Assembly (NCBI GenBank): GCA_030627905.1
Contig: DAOVRZ010000020.1
Location: 1-63,260, forward strand
Direction: 5' to 3'
Origin: JAGMES01 sp023128035
GTDB taxonomy: Bacteria; Bacillota; Halanaerobiia; DY22613
Length of the DNA: 63,260 bases
The translations under genes were made by a program, and so were the position numbers. Of the stretch, positions 1 through 9,369 are shown piece after piece; position 1 is the first letter of the stretch, and every line of letters starts with the position of its first letter. Under the pieces are notes generated by a model. It made no database searches. It had not been told where the DNA came from and saw only the letters and a program-made list of their open reading frames with translations.

Positions 1-425
1 TATAAGAAGGAACATTTTTTCGTTTATTAGTAAAACCAACAAATTTAGCATAAGTCGAATAATTAAAGATAAGCAGGTGGAGCCTTTATTTTATGAGGAG
101 TCGCAGGTTTCTTAAGTAAATAAAACTTTTAACTGTCCAGAGTATTATTATCCATGCAATTACATTGCTTAGCACAATCAGTCATTGTCTAAACCAACCT
201 CCTTTTATTTAATTTCTGACTTAATTTTACCAGCTATAAAAATAATAGGCGTTGAGAAATATCACATATTTAAATGTTTTTTCGCACACTTAAACTGGTT
301 TTCTATAACAAATATTGGTGTAGAAAGAGGAAATGGAAAATTGATATTGAATAGTATACTGAAAATAGGAATAAAATTGAGCAATCTGTCGATAGTTCAA
401 TTATCATGTCAGGGGGTTGTATGTT
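1..425. other. Left-edge intergenic region
   Basis: AT-rich stretch before the hybrid kinase. Apart from a possible 18-codon ORF on the minus strand (129-185) I see no convincing gene. A + strand open frame from about 185 to 448 has no ribosome-binding site, has a composition like random AT-rich DNA and runs into the kinase start, so it is not called. No clear promoter hexamers were found for the kinase operon. Confidence 0.5.
129..185 (-). CDS. Possible 18-residue Cys-containing micropeptide
   Basis: On the minus strand an ATG at 185 opens an 18-codon frame that would encode MTDCAKQCNCMDNNTLDS. It has three Cys in a C-x3-C-x-C pattern. A strong Shine-Dalgarno (AAAGGAGG) lies 12 nt upstream, which is the main argument for translation. 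It is too short for family assignment and may equally be the surviving 5' end of a decayed Cys-rich small gene such as the DUF1540 genes found further right. Existence is uncertain. Confidence 0.22.
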   Translation of the reverse strand: MTDCAKQCNCMDNNTLDS

Positions 426-3400
426 ATGTTTTTCTTAAAAAAATATAAATTAGGAACAAAATTATCTATTGGTTTTGGAGCTATAATAGTTCTACTAATG
501 TTATCTATTATGTTTGGATATTTAGGTTTAAATAGGAATAGTGAATATTTTTCTCATTATCGAAAGATAGCCAAAAATCTCGTAATAGCGGGAAGAATTC
601 AAGAAAATTTGTTAGACAGCCAAATTGCTTTTAAAAATTTTGTAGCAACAGGAGATAAAACATCTCAAAAGGAATTTGAAAAGCATTTTGACCAATTAGA
701 AGCACTAATATATGACGCAAAAAGCAATATTATAGATGCAGAACGTTCCAGAAAAATAAATTTAATTTTGGAACATGCTAAAGATTATAAAGAAGGATTT
801 AAAAAAGTAGCCGATTATCAGGATAAAAGGAATGCGATAGTTTTTGATATATTAACTATTAAAGGTGCTGATATTGAACAAAATTTGGCAGCACTTATGA
901 AATTGTCCTTTTCAACAAGCGACGAAGATGTATTGTACAGTGTTGCTGAAACCCAAAAACATCTGTTAATTGCAAGACTGAATGTAGGAAAATATTTAGA
1001 AAATAATGAAGATAACTTTATAAATATAGTAAATGAAGATTTTTTTGAAATGAATAGATGGTTAAATAGATTAAAAGAAGACGTAAATACTGAAAAGGGA
1101 ATAGAACTCTTAAATTTAATTATACAAGATAAGGATAGCTATGTTAGTAATTTTTTAGAAGTAGTTTCTATGATAAAAAGTAGGAACGAAATAATAAATA
1201 CATTAAATGACATTGGTAAAGAAATTGCAAATAATTCTGAAGAAATAATGTTATCAGTTATTAAAGAACAAGATACATTTGGTCCCAAAGTGAAAGAAAT
1301 TAATGAGAATGCAACATATCAAATGTTAGGAATATCTTTGATGGCTATTTTATTATCAATAGCTATCTCTATTGTTATTATAAGAATAGTAGTTTTTCCT
1401 GTAAGAACTGTTACAAATACTTTTAAAAATATTTCTGAGGGAGAATCAGATTTTAAACTAAGATTACAGGTCAAATCTACAGATGAATTAGGAGAAATGG
1501 CAAATTATTTTAATAAATTTATGGAAAAATTACAAGTAATTATGGATAAAGTTGAAGAACATAACTGGTTAAAGAATGGTCAATCAAAATTAAATGAAAA
1601 GATTAGGGGAGAACAAGATATAATAAGTTTAGCAAGCAATATAATAACATTTCTTGCAAAATATCTAGATGCACAGATAGGTGTAATTTATTTGAAAACA
1701 GATAACGATTATTTTAAAATGGTAGGAAGTTATGCCTATAAAAAACGTAAAACTTGTTCTAATGAGATCAAAATTGGTGAAGGTTTAGTAGGTCAATCTG
1801 CGTTGGAAAAGCAAACTATCCTCATGTCTAATATTCCTGACGACTATATAACAATTAATTCTGGAGTCGGTGAAGCAGTTCCGAAAAATATTCTTGTTAC
1901 ACCATGTTTATATAATGATGAGATAAAATGTATTATAGAATTAGGTTCATTTAAAGAATTTACAGATATTGAGATAGAGTTTGTTGAGGAAATAGGAGAA
2001 ATTATTGCTATCAGTATTAATAGTGCTGAGTCACGCACTAAAATGAAAGAGTTACTCGAAAAGAGTTTAAAGCAAACTGAAGAATTACAATTACAACAAG
2101 AAGAATTGAGACAAACTAATGAGGAATTAGAGGAACAGGCTAAAGCATTAAAGGAATCTGAATCACGTCTTCAGACACAGCAAGAAGAGTTACGGGTGAC
2201 AAATGAAGAGCTTGAAGAGAGGACAAGGAGTCTTGAGAAGCAAAAGGGAGAAATAGATCAGAAAAATCAAATATTAGAAATGGCACAAATAGAAATTGAA
2301 GAAAAAGCAAGTGATTTAGAACGTGCTAATAAATATAAATCACAATTTTTAGCTAATATGTCTCATGAACTGAGAACACCATTAAATAGTATACTAATTC
2401 TTTCAAAGTTACTTGCTGATAAAGACAATAAAAATCCTCTTTCCGAAAAAGAATTACAGTTTGCAAAGACTATATATTCATCAGGAACAGATCTTTTAAA
2501 TTTAATTAATGATATACTAGATCTCTCAAAAGTAGAAGCAGGTAAGATGGAGCTAAATTTAGAAAATATGAACATTAGAGAATTAATCTATGATATTGAA
2601 GAATCGTTTAAACCACTGGCTTTAGAAAAAGACATTAGTATGTCTTTAGATATTTCTAATGAATTACCAGATTATATTTATACAGATTATCAAAGATTAA
2701 AGCAGATACTTAAGAATCTTATTTCAAATGCTTTTAAATTTACTGAGCAAGGTAGTGTTACTATAAGAATCAATCGACCTGATAAAGAAGAGACTTTAAA
2801 TAGTTCAATAGACTATCGAAAAGCAATTAAATTTTCAATCATTGATACTGGAGTAGGTATAGAAGAGGATAAGCAAAAATTAATCTTTGAAGCATTTAAG
2901 CAGTCAGATGGTACTATTAGCAGAAAATATGGTGGAACTGGACTTGGATTATTTATCTCTCAAGAGCTTACTCGAATCCTCGGGGGAACAATTAACATGA
3001 AGAGTGAGCTTGGAAAAGGAAGTATTTTTTCAATTATTCTTCCCGCGAGATCTTCAGATCGAATTGATAATCAGTATAATAAACTTTGTGACGTTGCAAG
3101 AAGTCAAGTCGATCAAGTAGATCAAGAAGAAAAAGAAATAGTTTTAGTGAAGGAAGATAAAAAGGTAAAAGATGATTCAAAGAATGATGTAAATGAGAAA
3201 TTACTTTTGATTATTGAAGAGGATCTGAATTTCACAAAAACTTTATGTGATCTTGCAGATGAAAAAGAATTCAAATATTTACTTGCCAGAGATGGAGAAA
3301 CAGGTATTCAAATCGCAAATAACAATAAACCTGATGCTATTATTCTTAATATTGGATTGCCAGAAATGAATGGTTGGGAAGTAATTGAAAGACTTGAAAA

Positions 3401-4364
3401 TAACCCAACTACTTGTAATATTCCTGTACATGTAATTTCTGGATATGAGAGCAAAGATATAGATGAAATAAAAAATGGTATTATTGGTTGTCTTACGAAG
3501 CCAATTAGTTTAGATAAAATTAAGGATATGTTCCAAAAAATCAATGGTGAAAACGGAGAAACACTAAAAAAACTACTTATCGTAGAAGATAACAAAGATC
3601 AAAGATTTAGCATTACAGAACTTTTAAGTAATGAAAATATTTTAACTAAGGCTGTGGGTACTGGCGAAGAAACATATAGATTGTTAAAAAAGGAACCTTT
3701 TGATTGTATGATATTAGACCTTGGGCTTAAAGATATCTCTGGATTTGATTTATTGGCAAAACTTAAAAGCGAAAATTTATTGAATATACCAGTTATTATT
3801 TACACAGGAAGAGAGTTAACCAGAGAGGAAGAGACTGAACTTCAAAAGTATACAGAAACTATTATCATAAAGGGGCCTCAATCTATGGAAAGATTGATGG
3901 CAGAGACGACTTTATTTCTACACAGCGTAGATTCTAAAATAACAGAGAAAGATTTTAAAACTGCAAATAAGAGCTATGATAAAGAAAATGTTCTTAATGG
4001 AAAAAAAGTATTAATTGTTGATGATGATATGAGAAATGTCTTTGCGTTGACTAGTCTTTTGGAAGAAAAAAATATTAAAGTTATTGTGGGCAAAAACGGA
4101 AAAGAAGGTATCCAAAAACTTAAAGAAAATTCTGATACGGATTTAGTTTTAATGGATATTATGATGCCTGAAATGGATGGTTATACAGCGATGAGAGAGA
4201 TTAGAAAAGAAGATATGTTTCGTAAACTTCCAATTATTGCTCTTACTGCAAAAGCAATGAAAGAAGATAGAAATAAATGTATTGGGGCTGGAGCAAGTGA
4301 TTATTTAACTAAACCAGTTGATACAAACAAATTAATTTCACTATTAAGGGTGTGGTTGTATTAA
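426..4364 (+). CDS. Membrane hybrid histidine kinase: 4HB-HAMP-GAF-HisKA-HATPase-three receivers
   Basis: A 1312-residue signalling protein. Start taken at ATG 426, 9 nt after AGGGGG; a TTG at 417 overlaps that site. Order: transmembrane segment (about 12-32), extracytoplasmic four-helix region, second membrane segment (about 300-325), HAMP, GAF (about 390-535), long Gln/Glu-rich coiled coil, HisKA with H-box SHELRTP (phospho-His 647), HATPase_c with DTGVG and GGTGLGL boxes, then three receivers. Receivers 2 and 3 have their acceptor Asp (1098 and 1244), but receiver 1 has Asn975 at that place (ILNIGLPEMNG) and should not accept phosphate normally. It overlaps the cheR-like gene by one base; CheB-like and diguanylate cyclase genes follow. 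In such clusters the kinase is often modulated by the CheR/CheB pair. The ligand is unknown. Confidence 0.93.
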   Translation: MFFLKKYKLGTKLSIGFGAIIVLLMLSIMFGYLGLNRNSEYFSHYRKIAKNLVIAGRIQENLLDSQIAFKNFVATGDKTSQKEFEKHFDQLEALIYDAKSNIIDAERSRKINLILEHAKDYKEGFKKVADYQDKRNAIVFDILTIKGADIEQNLAALMKLSFSTSDEDVLYSVAETQKHLLIARLNVGKYLENNEDNFINIVNEDFFEMNRWLNRLKEDVNTEKGIELLNLIIQDKDSYVSNFLEVVSMIKSRNEIINTLNDIGKEIANNSEEIMLSVIKEQDTFGPKVKEINENATYQMLGISLMAILLSIAISIVIIRIVVFPVRTVTNTFKNISEGESDFKLRLQVKSTDELGEMANYFNKFMEKLQVIMDKVEEHNWLKNGQSKLNEKIRGEQDIISLASNIITFLAKYLDAQIGVIYLKTDNDYFKMVGSYAYKKRKTCSNEIKIGEGLVGQSALEKQTILMSNIPDDYITINSGVGEAVPKNILVTPCLYNDEIKCIIELGSFKEFTDIEIEFVEEIGEIIAISINSAESRTKMKELLEKSLKQTEELQLQQEELRQTNEELEEQAKALKESESRLQTQQEELRVTNEELEERTRSLEKQKGEIDQKNQILEMAQIEIEEKASDLERANKYKSQFLANMSHELRTPLNSILILSKLLADKDNKNPLSEKELQFAKTIYSSGTDLLNLINDILDLSKVEAGKMELNLENMNIRELIYDIEESFKPLALEKDISMSLDISNELPDYIYTDYQRLKQILKNLISNAFKFTEQGSVTIRINRPDKEETLNSSIDYRKAIKFSIIDTGVGIEEDKQKLIFEAFKQSDGTISRKYGGTGLGLFISQELTRILGGTINMKSELGKGSIFSIILPARSSDRIDNQYNKLCDVARSQVDQVDQEEKEIVLVKEDKKVKDDSKNDVNEKLLLIIEEDLNFTKTLCDLADEKEFKYLLARDGETGIQIANNNKPDAIILNIGLPEMNGWEVIERLENNPTTCNIPVHVISGYESKDIDEIKNGIIGCLTKPISLDKIKDMFQKINGENGETLKKLLIVEDNKDQRFSITELLSNENILTKAVGTGEETYRLLKKEPFDCMILDLGLKDISGFDLLAKLKSENLLNIPVIIYTGRELTREEETELQKYTETIIIKGPQSMERLMAETTLFLHSVDSKITEKDFKTANKSYDKENVLNGKKVLIVDDDMRNVFALTSLLEEKNIKVIVGKNGKEGIQKLKENSDTDLVLMDIMMPEMDGYTAMREIRKEDMFRKLPIIALTAKAMKEDRNKCIGAGASDYLTKPVDTNKLISLLRVWLY

Positions 4365-5185
4365 TGAAGAATGAAGATATTGAGATACAATTACTTTTAG
4401 AATCTATTTATCTAAAATATGGTTATGATTTTAGTAATTATTCGAAGGCTCACATAAAACGACGTATTCGGCATAGACTATCTCTGTCCAATTTAGATAA
4501 CATATCTCAAATGCAAAACCACGTTCTTTATGACAAATCCTTTTTTGAAAAATTACTACAAGATTTTTCTATTAATGTTACTGAACTGTTTCGCGATCCA
4601 TCATTCTATAAAGCAATCAGAAAAAGTGTAGTTCCAGTTTTAAAGACATACCCCTTTTTAAAGGTTTGGCATGCGGGGTGCTCAACCGGAGAAGAGGTAT
4701 ATTCTATGGCAATTCTACTAAAAGAGGAAGGATTATATGACAGGAGTCAAATATATGCCACAGATTTTAATGAGATCGTGTTAAAAACTGCAAAAGAGGG
4801 AATATATTCTTTTGAGGATATTAAGGAAAATACTACTAATTATCAAAAATCTGGTGGGCTTAGATCTTTTTCTGATTACTATATTGCAAAATATGATTCT
4901 GTTATCTTTGACCAGTCTCTAAGAGAAAAGGTTATATTTGCTGACCATAATCTTGTGACAGATGGTGTTTTTGGAGAGATGAATTTAATTATTTGTAGAA
5001 ATGTCCTAATATATTTTAATAAAAATCTTCAGAATAGGGTTATTAAATTGTTTTTTGATAGTTTATGTAAAGGAGGGATATTAGGTTTGGGTTCGAAGGA
5101 GAGTTTGAGATTTTCTGGTTATTTCAAAAAATTCGAAACTTATGTAGAAAATGAAAAAATATATAGAAAAAAATTCACTCCTTAA
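4364..5185 (+). CDS. cheR: CheR-family protein-glutamate methyltransferase
   Basis: 273 residues, the usual CheR length. Likely transfers methyl groups from SAM to glutamates of a receptor-like protein, presumably the adjacent kinase rather than a flagellar chemoreceptor, because no che or fla genes are near. Visible features: N-terminal helical domain with basic HIKRRIRHRL segment, SAM-binding HAGCSTGEE at 103-111, ATDFN, and the family-typical CRNVLIYF near the C-terminus. ATG 4364 overlaps the kinase stop codon (TAATG), implying translational coupling; a GTG 12 nt upstream is in frame but sits on top of the AAGGG ribosome site. No TPR extension is present. Confidence 0.93.
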   Translation: MKNEDIEIQLLLESIYLKYGYDFSNYSKAHIKRRIRHRLSLSNLDNISQMQNHVLYDKSFFEKLLQDFSINVTELFRDPSFYKAIRKSVVPVLKTYPFLKVWHAGCSTGEEVYSMAILLKEEGLYDRSQIYATDFNEIVLKTAKEGIYSFEDIKENTTNYQKSGGLRSFSDYYIAKYDSVIFDQSLREKVIFADHNLVTDGVFGEMNLIICRNVLIYFNKNLQNRVIKLFFDSLCKGGILGLGSKESLRFSGYFKKFETYVENEKIYRKKFTP

Positions 5186-5223
5186 AATTGAGTAACATAA
5201 TTAGGATAATTAGGAGGTTGAAA

Positions 5224-5793
5224 ATGAAGTATGAGGTTATAGTAATGGGTGCCTCAGCTGGAGGTATGAATGCTCTTCAACATATCCTTACTGTATTATC
5301 CGAAGATTTTTTAATACCAATCATTATTGTACAACATATTAGTCGGCATTCTGATAATTATTTAGTGCAATATTTGAATGATCTCTGTAATTTCACAGTA
5401 AAAGAAGCTGATGAAAAAGAAATACCGGTTTCTGGGACGATCTATATAGCTCCACCTAACTATCATCTTTTACTTGAAGAGGATACTTCATTTTCATTGT
5501 CAGTTGAGAAACAAGTAAATTACTCACGGCCATCTATAGATATACTCTTTGAGTCAGCTTCAGATACTTATGGAGAGAAATTAATAGGTATAGTGTTAAC
5601 TGGGGCAAATCGGGATGGAAGTTTGGGATTGAAAATGATTAAAAATAACGGTGGGCTTACTATTGTTCAAGATCCAGATAATGCAGAGGTCGATATTATG
5701 CCAAAAGCTGCAATAAAGAATACTGAAATTGATTATATTCTATCTCTTGAAGAGATCGGACAATTTCTTAATAAGATAAACAAAGAGCTTTGA
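5224..5793 (+). CDS. cheB: Free-standing CheB methylesterase domain
   Basis: 189 residues comprising only the catalytic domain of CheB; the usual N-terminal receiver is absent. Catalytic Ser11 (MGASAGG), His38 (VQHIS) and Asp131 (ANRDGSLG) are all visible. It should demethylate or deamidate glutamyl side chains opposite the upstream CheR. ATG 5224 follows TTAGGAGG by a normal gap; an upstream in-frame extension has no ribosome site of its own. With no receiver of its own, its control may come from the receiver domains of the neighbouring kinase. Part of the kinase-cheR-cheB-GGDEF operon. Confidence 0.93.
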   Translation: MKYEVIVMGASAGGMNALQHILTVLSEDFLIPIIIVQHISRHSDNYLVQYLNDLCNFTVKEADEKEIPVSGTIYIAPPNYHLLLEEDTSFSLSVEKQVNYSRPSIDILFESASDTYGEKLIGIVLTGANRDGSLGLKMIKNNGGLTIVQDPDNAEVDIMPKAAIKNTEIDYILSLEEIGQFLNKINKEL

Positions 5794-5820
5794 TTATAAT
5801 TTTGTTAGGTGGGGAATTAA

Positions 5821-6801
5821 ATGGTAGAAAAGGAAAAGATGGATATACTCATAGTAGATGATAGATCAGAAAATATACTAGTTTTAGAGAGTCTTCTCGA
5901 AGGCCTAGACTTAAATATTATAAAAGCTAACTCTGGAAATGAAGCTTTAGGTAAATTGTTAGAATATGATTTTGCACTTGTTTTATTGGATGTACAAATG
6001 CCTGGAATGGACGGATTTGAAACTGCAGAACTTATGAGAGGTAGTGATAAAACCAGACATATTCCGATTATATTTATCACTGCTATAAATAAAACACAAA
6101 AATGTATGTTTAGAGGATATGAAATTGGGGCAGTTGATTATTTATTCAAACCAATAGAGCCATTGATATTGAAGAGTAAAGTAAAAGTATTTATTGAACT
6201 ACATAAACAGAAGGAATTAATAAAGAAGCAGACTAAAATGTTGGAGAAAAAAGTTAAAGAATTAACAGAACTTCAAAAGACAAATTGGAATTTAGAACGA
6301 ATATCCTCTTTTGATGGTCTAACAGGTATTTCGAATCGACGCAGATTTGATGAAGTTATTAAGATAGAATGGAAAAGAACTATGCGAGAAAAAGCCCCTT
6401 TCTCATTGATTATGATAGATATTGATCATTTTAAGGAATTTAATGATAATTATGGGCATTTAGCAGGTGATGATTGTCTTAGAAAAGTGGCAAAAGTGAT
6501 TGTAACATCTGTTAATAGACCTGCTGACTTTGTTGCCAGATATGGTGGAGAAGAGTTTGTGGTTGTTCTACCTAATACAGACCAAGAAGGAATACTTTTT
6601 ATCGCTGAAAGAATACGAAAGAATGTTGAATCACTAGCTATCAAACACGGATATTCTAGTGTATCTCCTTATGTTACTATTAGTTTAGGAGTAACTACAG
6701 AAATTCCAAAACTAAATAGAACAATTGAAGAATTTATCGAGAATGCAGACAAAGCTCTTTTCCGTGCAAAGCAGACGGGACGTAATAAAATAGCAAGCTA
6801 A
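5821..6801 (+). CDS. Response regulator with GGDEF output (diguanylate cyclase)
   Basis: 326 residues: receiver domain (1-120) with acidic pocket DDR and phosphoacceptor Asp57 (LLDVQMPGMDG), a short coiled-coil linker rich in Lys/Glu, and a GGDEF domain whose active-site signature reads GGEEF at 242-246. GGEEF is a functional variant, so the protein probably makes cyclic di-GMP when phosphorylated. An inhibitory-site RxxD is not evident immediately upstream of GGEEF. It is the last gene of the kinase/CheR/CheB operon (27 nt after cheB) and is closed by a strong hairpin. It is the likely output of the phosphorelay. Confidence 0.93.
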   Translation: MVEKEKMDILIVDDRSENILVLESLLEGLDLNIIKANSGNEALGKLLEYDFALVLLDVQMPGMDGFETAELMRGSDKTRHIPIIFITAINKTQKCMFRGYEIGAVDYLFKPIEPLILKSKVKVFIELHKQKELIKKQTKMLEKKVKELTELQKTNWNLERISSFDGLTGISNRRRFDEVIKIEWKRTMREKAPFSLIMIDIDHFKEFNDNYGHLAGDDCLRKVAKVIVTSVNRPADFVARYGGEEFVVVLPNTDQEGILFIAERIRKNVESLAIKHGYSSVSPYVTISLGVTTEIPKLNRTIEEFIENADKALFRAKQTGRNKIAS

Positions 6802-6803
6802 AT

Positions 6804-6838
6804 AAGAAACCTTCTTCCAAAGGAGAGAAGGTTTCTTT
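6804..6838 (+). terminator. Terminator of the signalling operon
   Basis: Inverted repeat AAGAAACCTTCT / AGAAGGTTTCTT around an 8-10 nt loop just after the diguanylate cyclase stop. The 3' side ends in TTTCTTTG rather than a pure T run. Confidence 0.7.
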
Positions 6839-6972
6839 GAATTAAGATCTCCAATTTCATACGCTTATCAATGATTTATTCTTATCTTCTATTATATCCT
6901 AAGTGAGTGGAAGAAATAAGGGTTATTGAAAGTAAAAAATGTATTTTCAACAACAATTATGGAGGAGTTTCT

Positions 6973-7001
6973 TTGAAAATATATAATTAATATTGTATAA
7001 T
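6973..7001 (+). promoter_or_regulatory. SigA-type promoter of the M30-like lipoprotein gene
   Basis: TTGAAA at 6973-6978 and TATAAT at 6996-7001 with a 17-nt spacer, ending 22 nt before the ATG of the lipoprotein gene. The ribosome site AGGAGTG lies between. Confidence 0.6.
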
Positions 7002-7023
7002 AGAAAATTAGGAGTGATAAAAA

Positions 7024-8562
7024 ATGAAGAATAAACGTATTATATTTATGGTTATTTTGGTATCTTTACTATTAATTTTGACTGGGTGTATGAGTTGGCT
7101 AGGTGAATTGATTCCAGATACAGGAGATTTATTACCTGTAGAAAGTGGAACGGTGAAGGGAATTTATACTTTTAATTTGAGTGATGAAGAAAATAGTTTT
7201 GCTGTGAAAGATTATTTAGGTGAAGAGTTAAAGGAAGGAGCGAAAGCAATTATTGGAATTTCTCCAATTGATTTTCGCACATTTGAAACGAAATCTTTTA
7301 AGTTAGAAATTTCTGTTGAAACCTCTTTTTCTAGTCAAGCTAATTTAGTGAAAGATAACCCTAATCTCGAACTGACAAGTAACTCTGTAGAAGAAAGTGC
7401 ACACTTACTTAGAAGAAGTATAGATTATTTTAGTTATGATGGAGATTTCACAGATCTTGCTGAATTAGAAAATAGTCAGATTGACCTTCTTACTACAAAC
7501 AGAACTTTTTTTGTTAGAGAAGATTTGAAAAATGGTGGTAACAGTCTTGATGATTTTAAAGAAGTTAACGCAAAGATAGTGAAAATTGGAGAACGCTTGG
7601 AAGTTTACTTAGATGAGACAGTAGAAGAAATTTCAAATAATGAATTGCAGAGAATTGTGAATGAATTTGATGATAGAATCTATCAAATCTTAACAGATAA
7701 TTTTGGTGATCCTTGGGATAAAGACGAGAATGGTAAAACAACTATCTTGATAACTCCTTTGCAATATAATGGTTCTAACATTGGCGTTTCAGGGTATTTT
7801 GATGAACGAAATTTTTATGATATAAGCTATTCTAATAGCTCTGATATGATTTATATAAACTCAGATATTTTTAATTCTACATCAATGACACAAGTATATA
7901 GCAATATAGCTCATGAGTTTCAACATTTGATTTTTTTCAGTGAAAAATGGGATCAAGGAAATTGGAATAGAACTGGTGACCGTTTTGAGTTTGATTATAA
8001 TGATATCTGGATAAATGAAGGTTTTTCGTTACTAGCATCACAATTAACAGGTTACTTAGATCTTGGAGATGATCCAAGAATCTTTAATGAATCTGAAGGA
8101 TATTTTGCTAATCCCGCAAAGGATGGATTAATGGTTTGGGAAAGCACATGTGAGATATCCAATTATGGTTCTGCTGGTCTTTTTGCTTATTATCTTCATG
8201 AACATTATGGAAATCGTGGTATACTTCGGGATATTACCCGTACAAATGATCAAATTGAGAATACAATTAGTTGGAGTGCAGGAAAGAATTTTGATGAAAT
8301 TTTCAGCTATTGGATGACCGCAAATGTGGTTGATCGCTTTCAGGGAGTAACTGATAGTCGTTATCGATATAATGGATTAACATTAAAAAGTACGCCTGTA
8401 TTAAAGAAATTAACATCATTTGATACCTTTTCTGTGAAGGGAATGGGTGTACAATATTACACTATAGATGGCCAGGGTTCTGATCTTCGTGTCACCCTCA
8501 CTAGCAATGATTATAATGAACAAATGCCAGAGTTAAATATTTCTTTAATTATTTTTGAGTAA
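7024..8562 (+). CDS. Lipoprotein zinc metalloprotease (M30/hyicolysin-like)
   Basis: 512 residues. The N-terminus is a lipoprotein signal peptide with lipobox LILTGC, so the mature protein should be anchored outside the membrane through Cys22. The zinc-binding HEFQH motif is at 297-301 and a downstream Glu332 in WINEGFS is the likely third ligand, an arrangement typical of the M30 peptidases. Regions before residue 240 look like a beta-rich stalk or propeptide. The gene stands alone between its own promoter and a hairpin terminator. Family membership rests on motif recognition; substrate unknown. Confidence 0.8.
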   Translation: MKNKRIIFMVILVSLLLILTGCMSWLGELIPDTGDLLPVESGTVKGIYTFNLSDEENSFAVKDYLGEELKEGAKAIIGISPIDFRTFETKSFKLEISVETSFSSQANLVKDNPNLELTSNSVEESAHLLRRSIDYFSYDGDFTDLAELENSQIDLLTTNRTFFVREDLKNGGNSLDDFKEVNAKIVKIGERLEVYLDETVEEISNNELQRIVNEFDDRIYQILTDNFGDPWDKDENGKTTILITPLQYNGSNIGVSGYFDERNFYDISYSNSSDMIYINSDIFNSTSMTQVYSNIAHEFQHLIFFSEKWDQGNWNRTGDRFEFDYNDIWINEGFSLLASQLTGYLDLGDDPRIFNESEGYFANPAKDGLMVWESTCEISNYGSAGLFAYYLHEHYGNRGILRDITRTNDQIENTISWSAGKNFDEIFSYWMTANVVDRFQGVTDSRYRYNGLTLKSTPVLKKLTSFDTFSVKGMGVQYYTIDGQGSDLRVTLTSNDYNEQMPELNISLIIFE

Positions 8563-8594
8563 ATGATTTAAAATAACTATATAGATTTTCAATT

Positions 8595-8661
8595 GGTATG
8601 TAAGCCTAAGTGCTTTTGTGAAAAATATTAATATTATTTTTCGCACATACCTGTTTTTTTT
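8595..8661 (+). terminator. Terminator of the metalloprotease gene
   Basis: Nested stem: outer GGTATGT / ACATACC and inner GTGAAAAATA / TATTATTTTTCGCAC, followed by an eight-T run at 8654-8661. Confidence 0.7.
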
Positions 8662-8668
8662 AACATTT

Positions 8669-8709
8669 AACGACATTTCAGAAGGCGAAGTACCTCCTCT
8701 ATAGGTGGG
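8669..8709 (-). repeat. Truncated palindromic repeat (family 3, inverted)
   Basis: AACGACATTTCAG followed by CCTCCTCTATAGGTGGG is nearly the reverse complement of the right half of the element at 53664-53774. The other half is missing. Its last bases provide the GTG codon at which the broken methyltransferase begins. Confidence 0.6.
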
Positions 8710-9128
8710 TAGAAAATTTTATAATGATTTAAGTAACTTTTATGAAGACATTTTGCCAATGAATAAAGACAAAGTCAATCTTATTACAAGTTATTTACCC
8801 GAGAGGAGTAGGATGTTAAATATTGGATGTAGTATCGGAGAAGTAGCTATAGCTATAGCAGAATTGGGTAATCAGGTTGTTGGGATGGATCTAAATGAAG
8901 AGATGATTAAAAAAGCTAAAAAAGTGTCACTAGCAGAATTGCAAATTGAATTTAAAGTAGGAGATATGCGGAAATTGGAGGAGTTGTTTAGAAAACCGTT
9001 TGATGGAATAGTCTGCTTAGGAAATGCTTACAACAGTGGGTTTTAATAATGTAGAACTTTATGGAAGTTTTAGGAAAGAAAAATTTGACAAACAAAAATC
9101 ACTCCCGTTAATTGTAATTGCAAAATGA
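8705..9128 (+). pseudogene. Broken class I SAM-dependent methyltransferase
   Basis: From GTG 8705 an open frame of 113 codons shows a methyltransferase start: SAM-binding LNIGCSIGEVAIAIAELG, the acidic VVGMDLN and then FDGIVCLGNAYNS, where the frame stops at 9046. In the next frame (9042-9128) the sequence continues as NNVELYGSFRKEKFDKQKS and ends LPLIVIAK, which is the normal C-terminal end of this family. So the middle (about 100 or more codons) has been deleted and the junction is frameshifted. The start codon lies in a truncated palindromic repeat, so the 5' end may be damaged as well. A functional product is unlikely. Confidence 0.75.
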
Positions 9129-9369
9129 GTTGTGGAACTTAAAATTCATTTTTAGCTAATTCAGAAAATAAAAATTTAAAAATTCGTTTAGAGATAAAAT
9201 GGAATTTTTTTTAGTTTTTTCATCATATCAAGCAGGAGTTTTTAAATTAACGAAGAATAAATAATAAAAGAATTATTTTTTTATAGAAAATAACATTTAA
9301 GATAATCAATGAAATATATTGATGAAGATTGTCGAATTAAGTTAAATTAATAGTAAAGAGGTGAGGTGC

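Noticed and set aside
185..448. 87-codon + strand open frame before the hybrid kinase
   Set aside because: No ribosome site, starts inside another possible start region, overlaps the kinase start in another frame and has the composition of random AT-rich DNA.
6841..6972. Possible c-di-GMP riboswitch between the diguanylate cyclase and the lipoprotein gene
   Set aside because: I could not find the conserved GEMM core or a plausible tetraloop/receptor arrangement; the leader after the promoter is too short.
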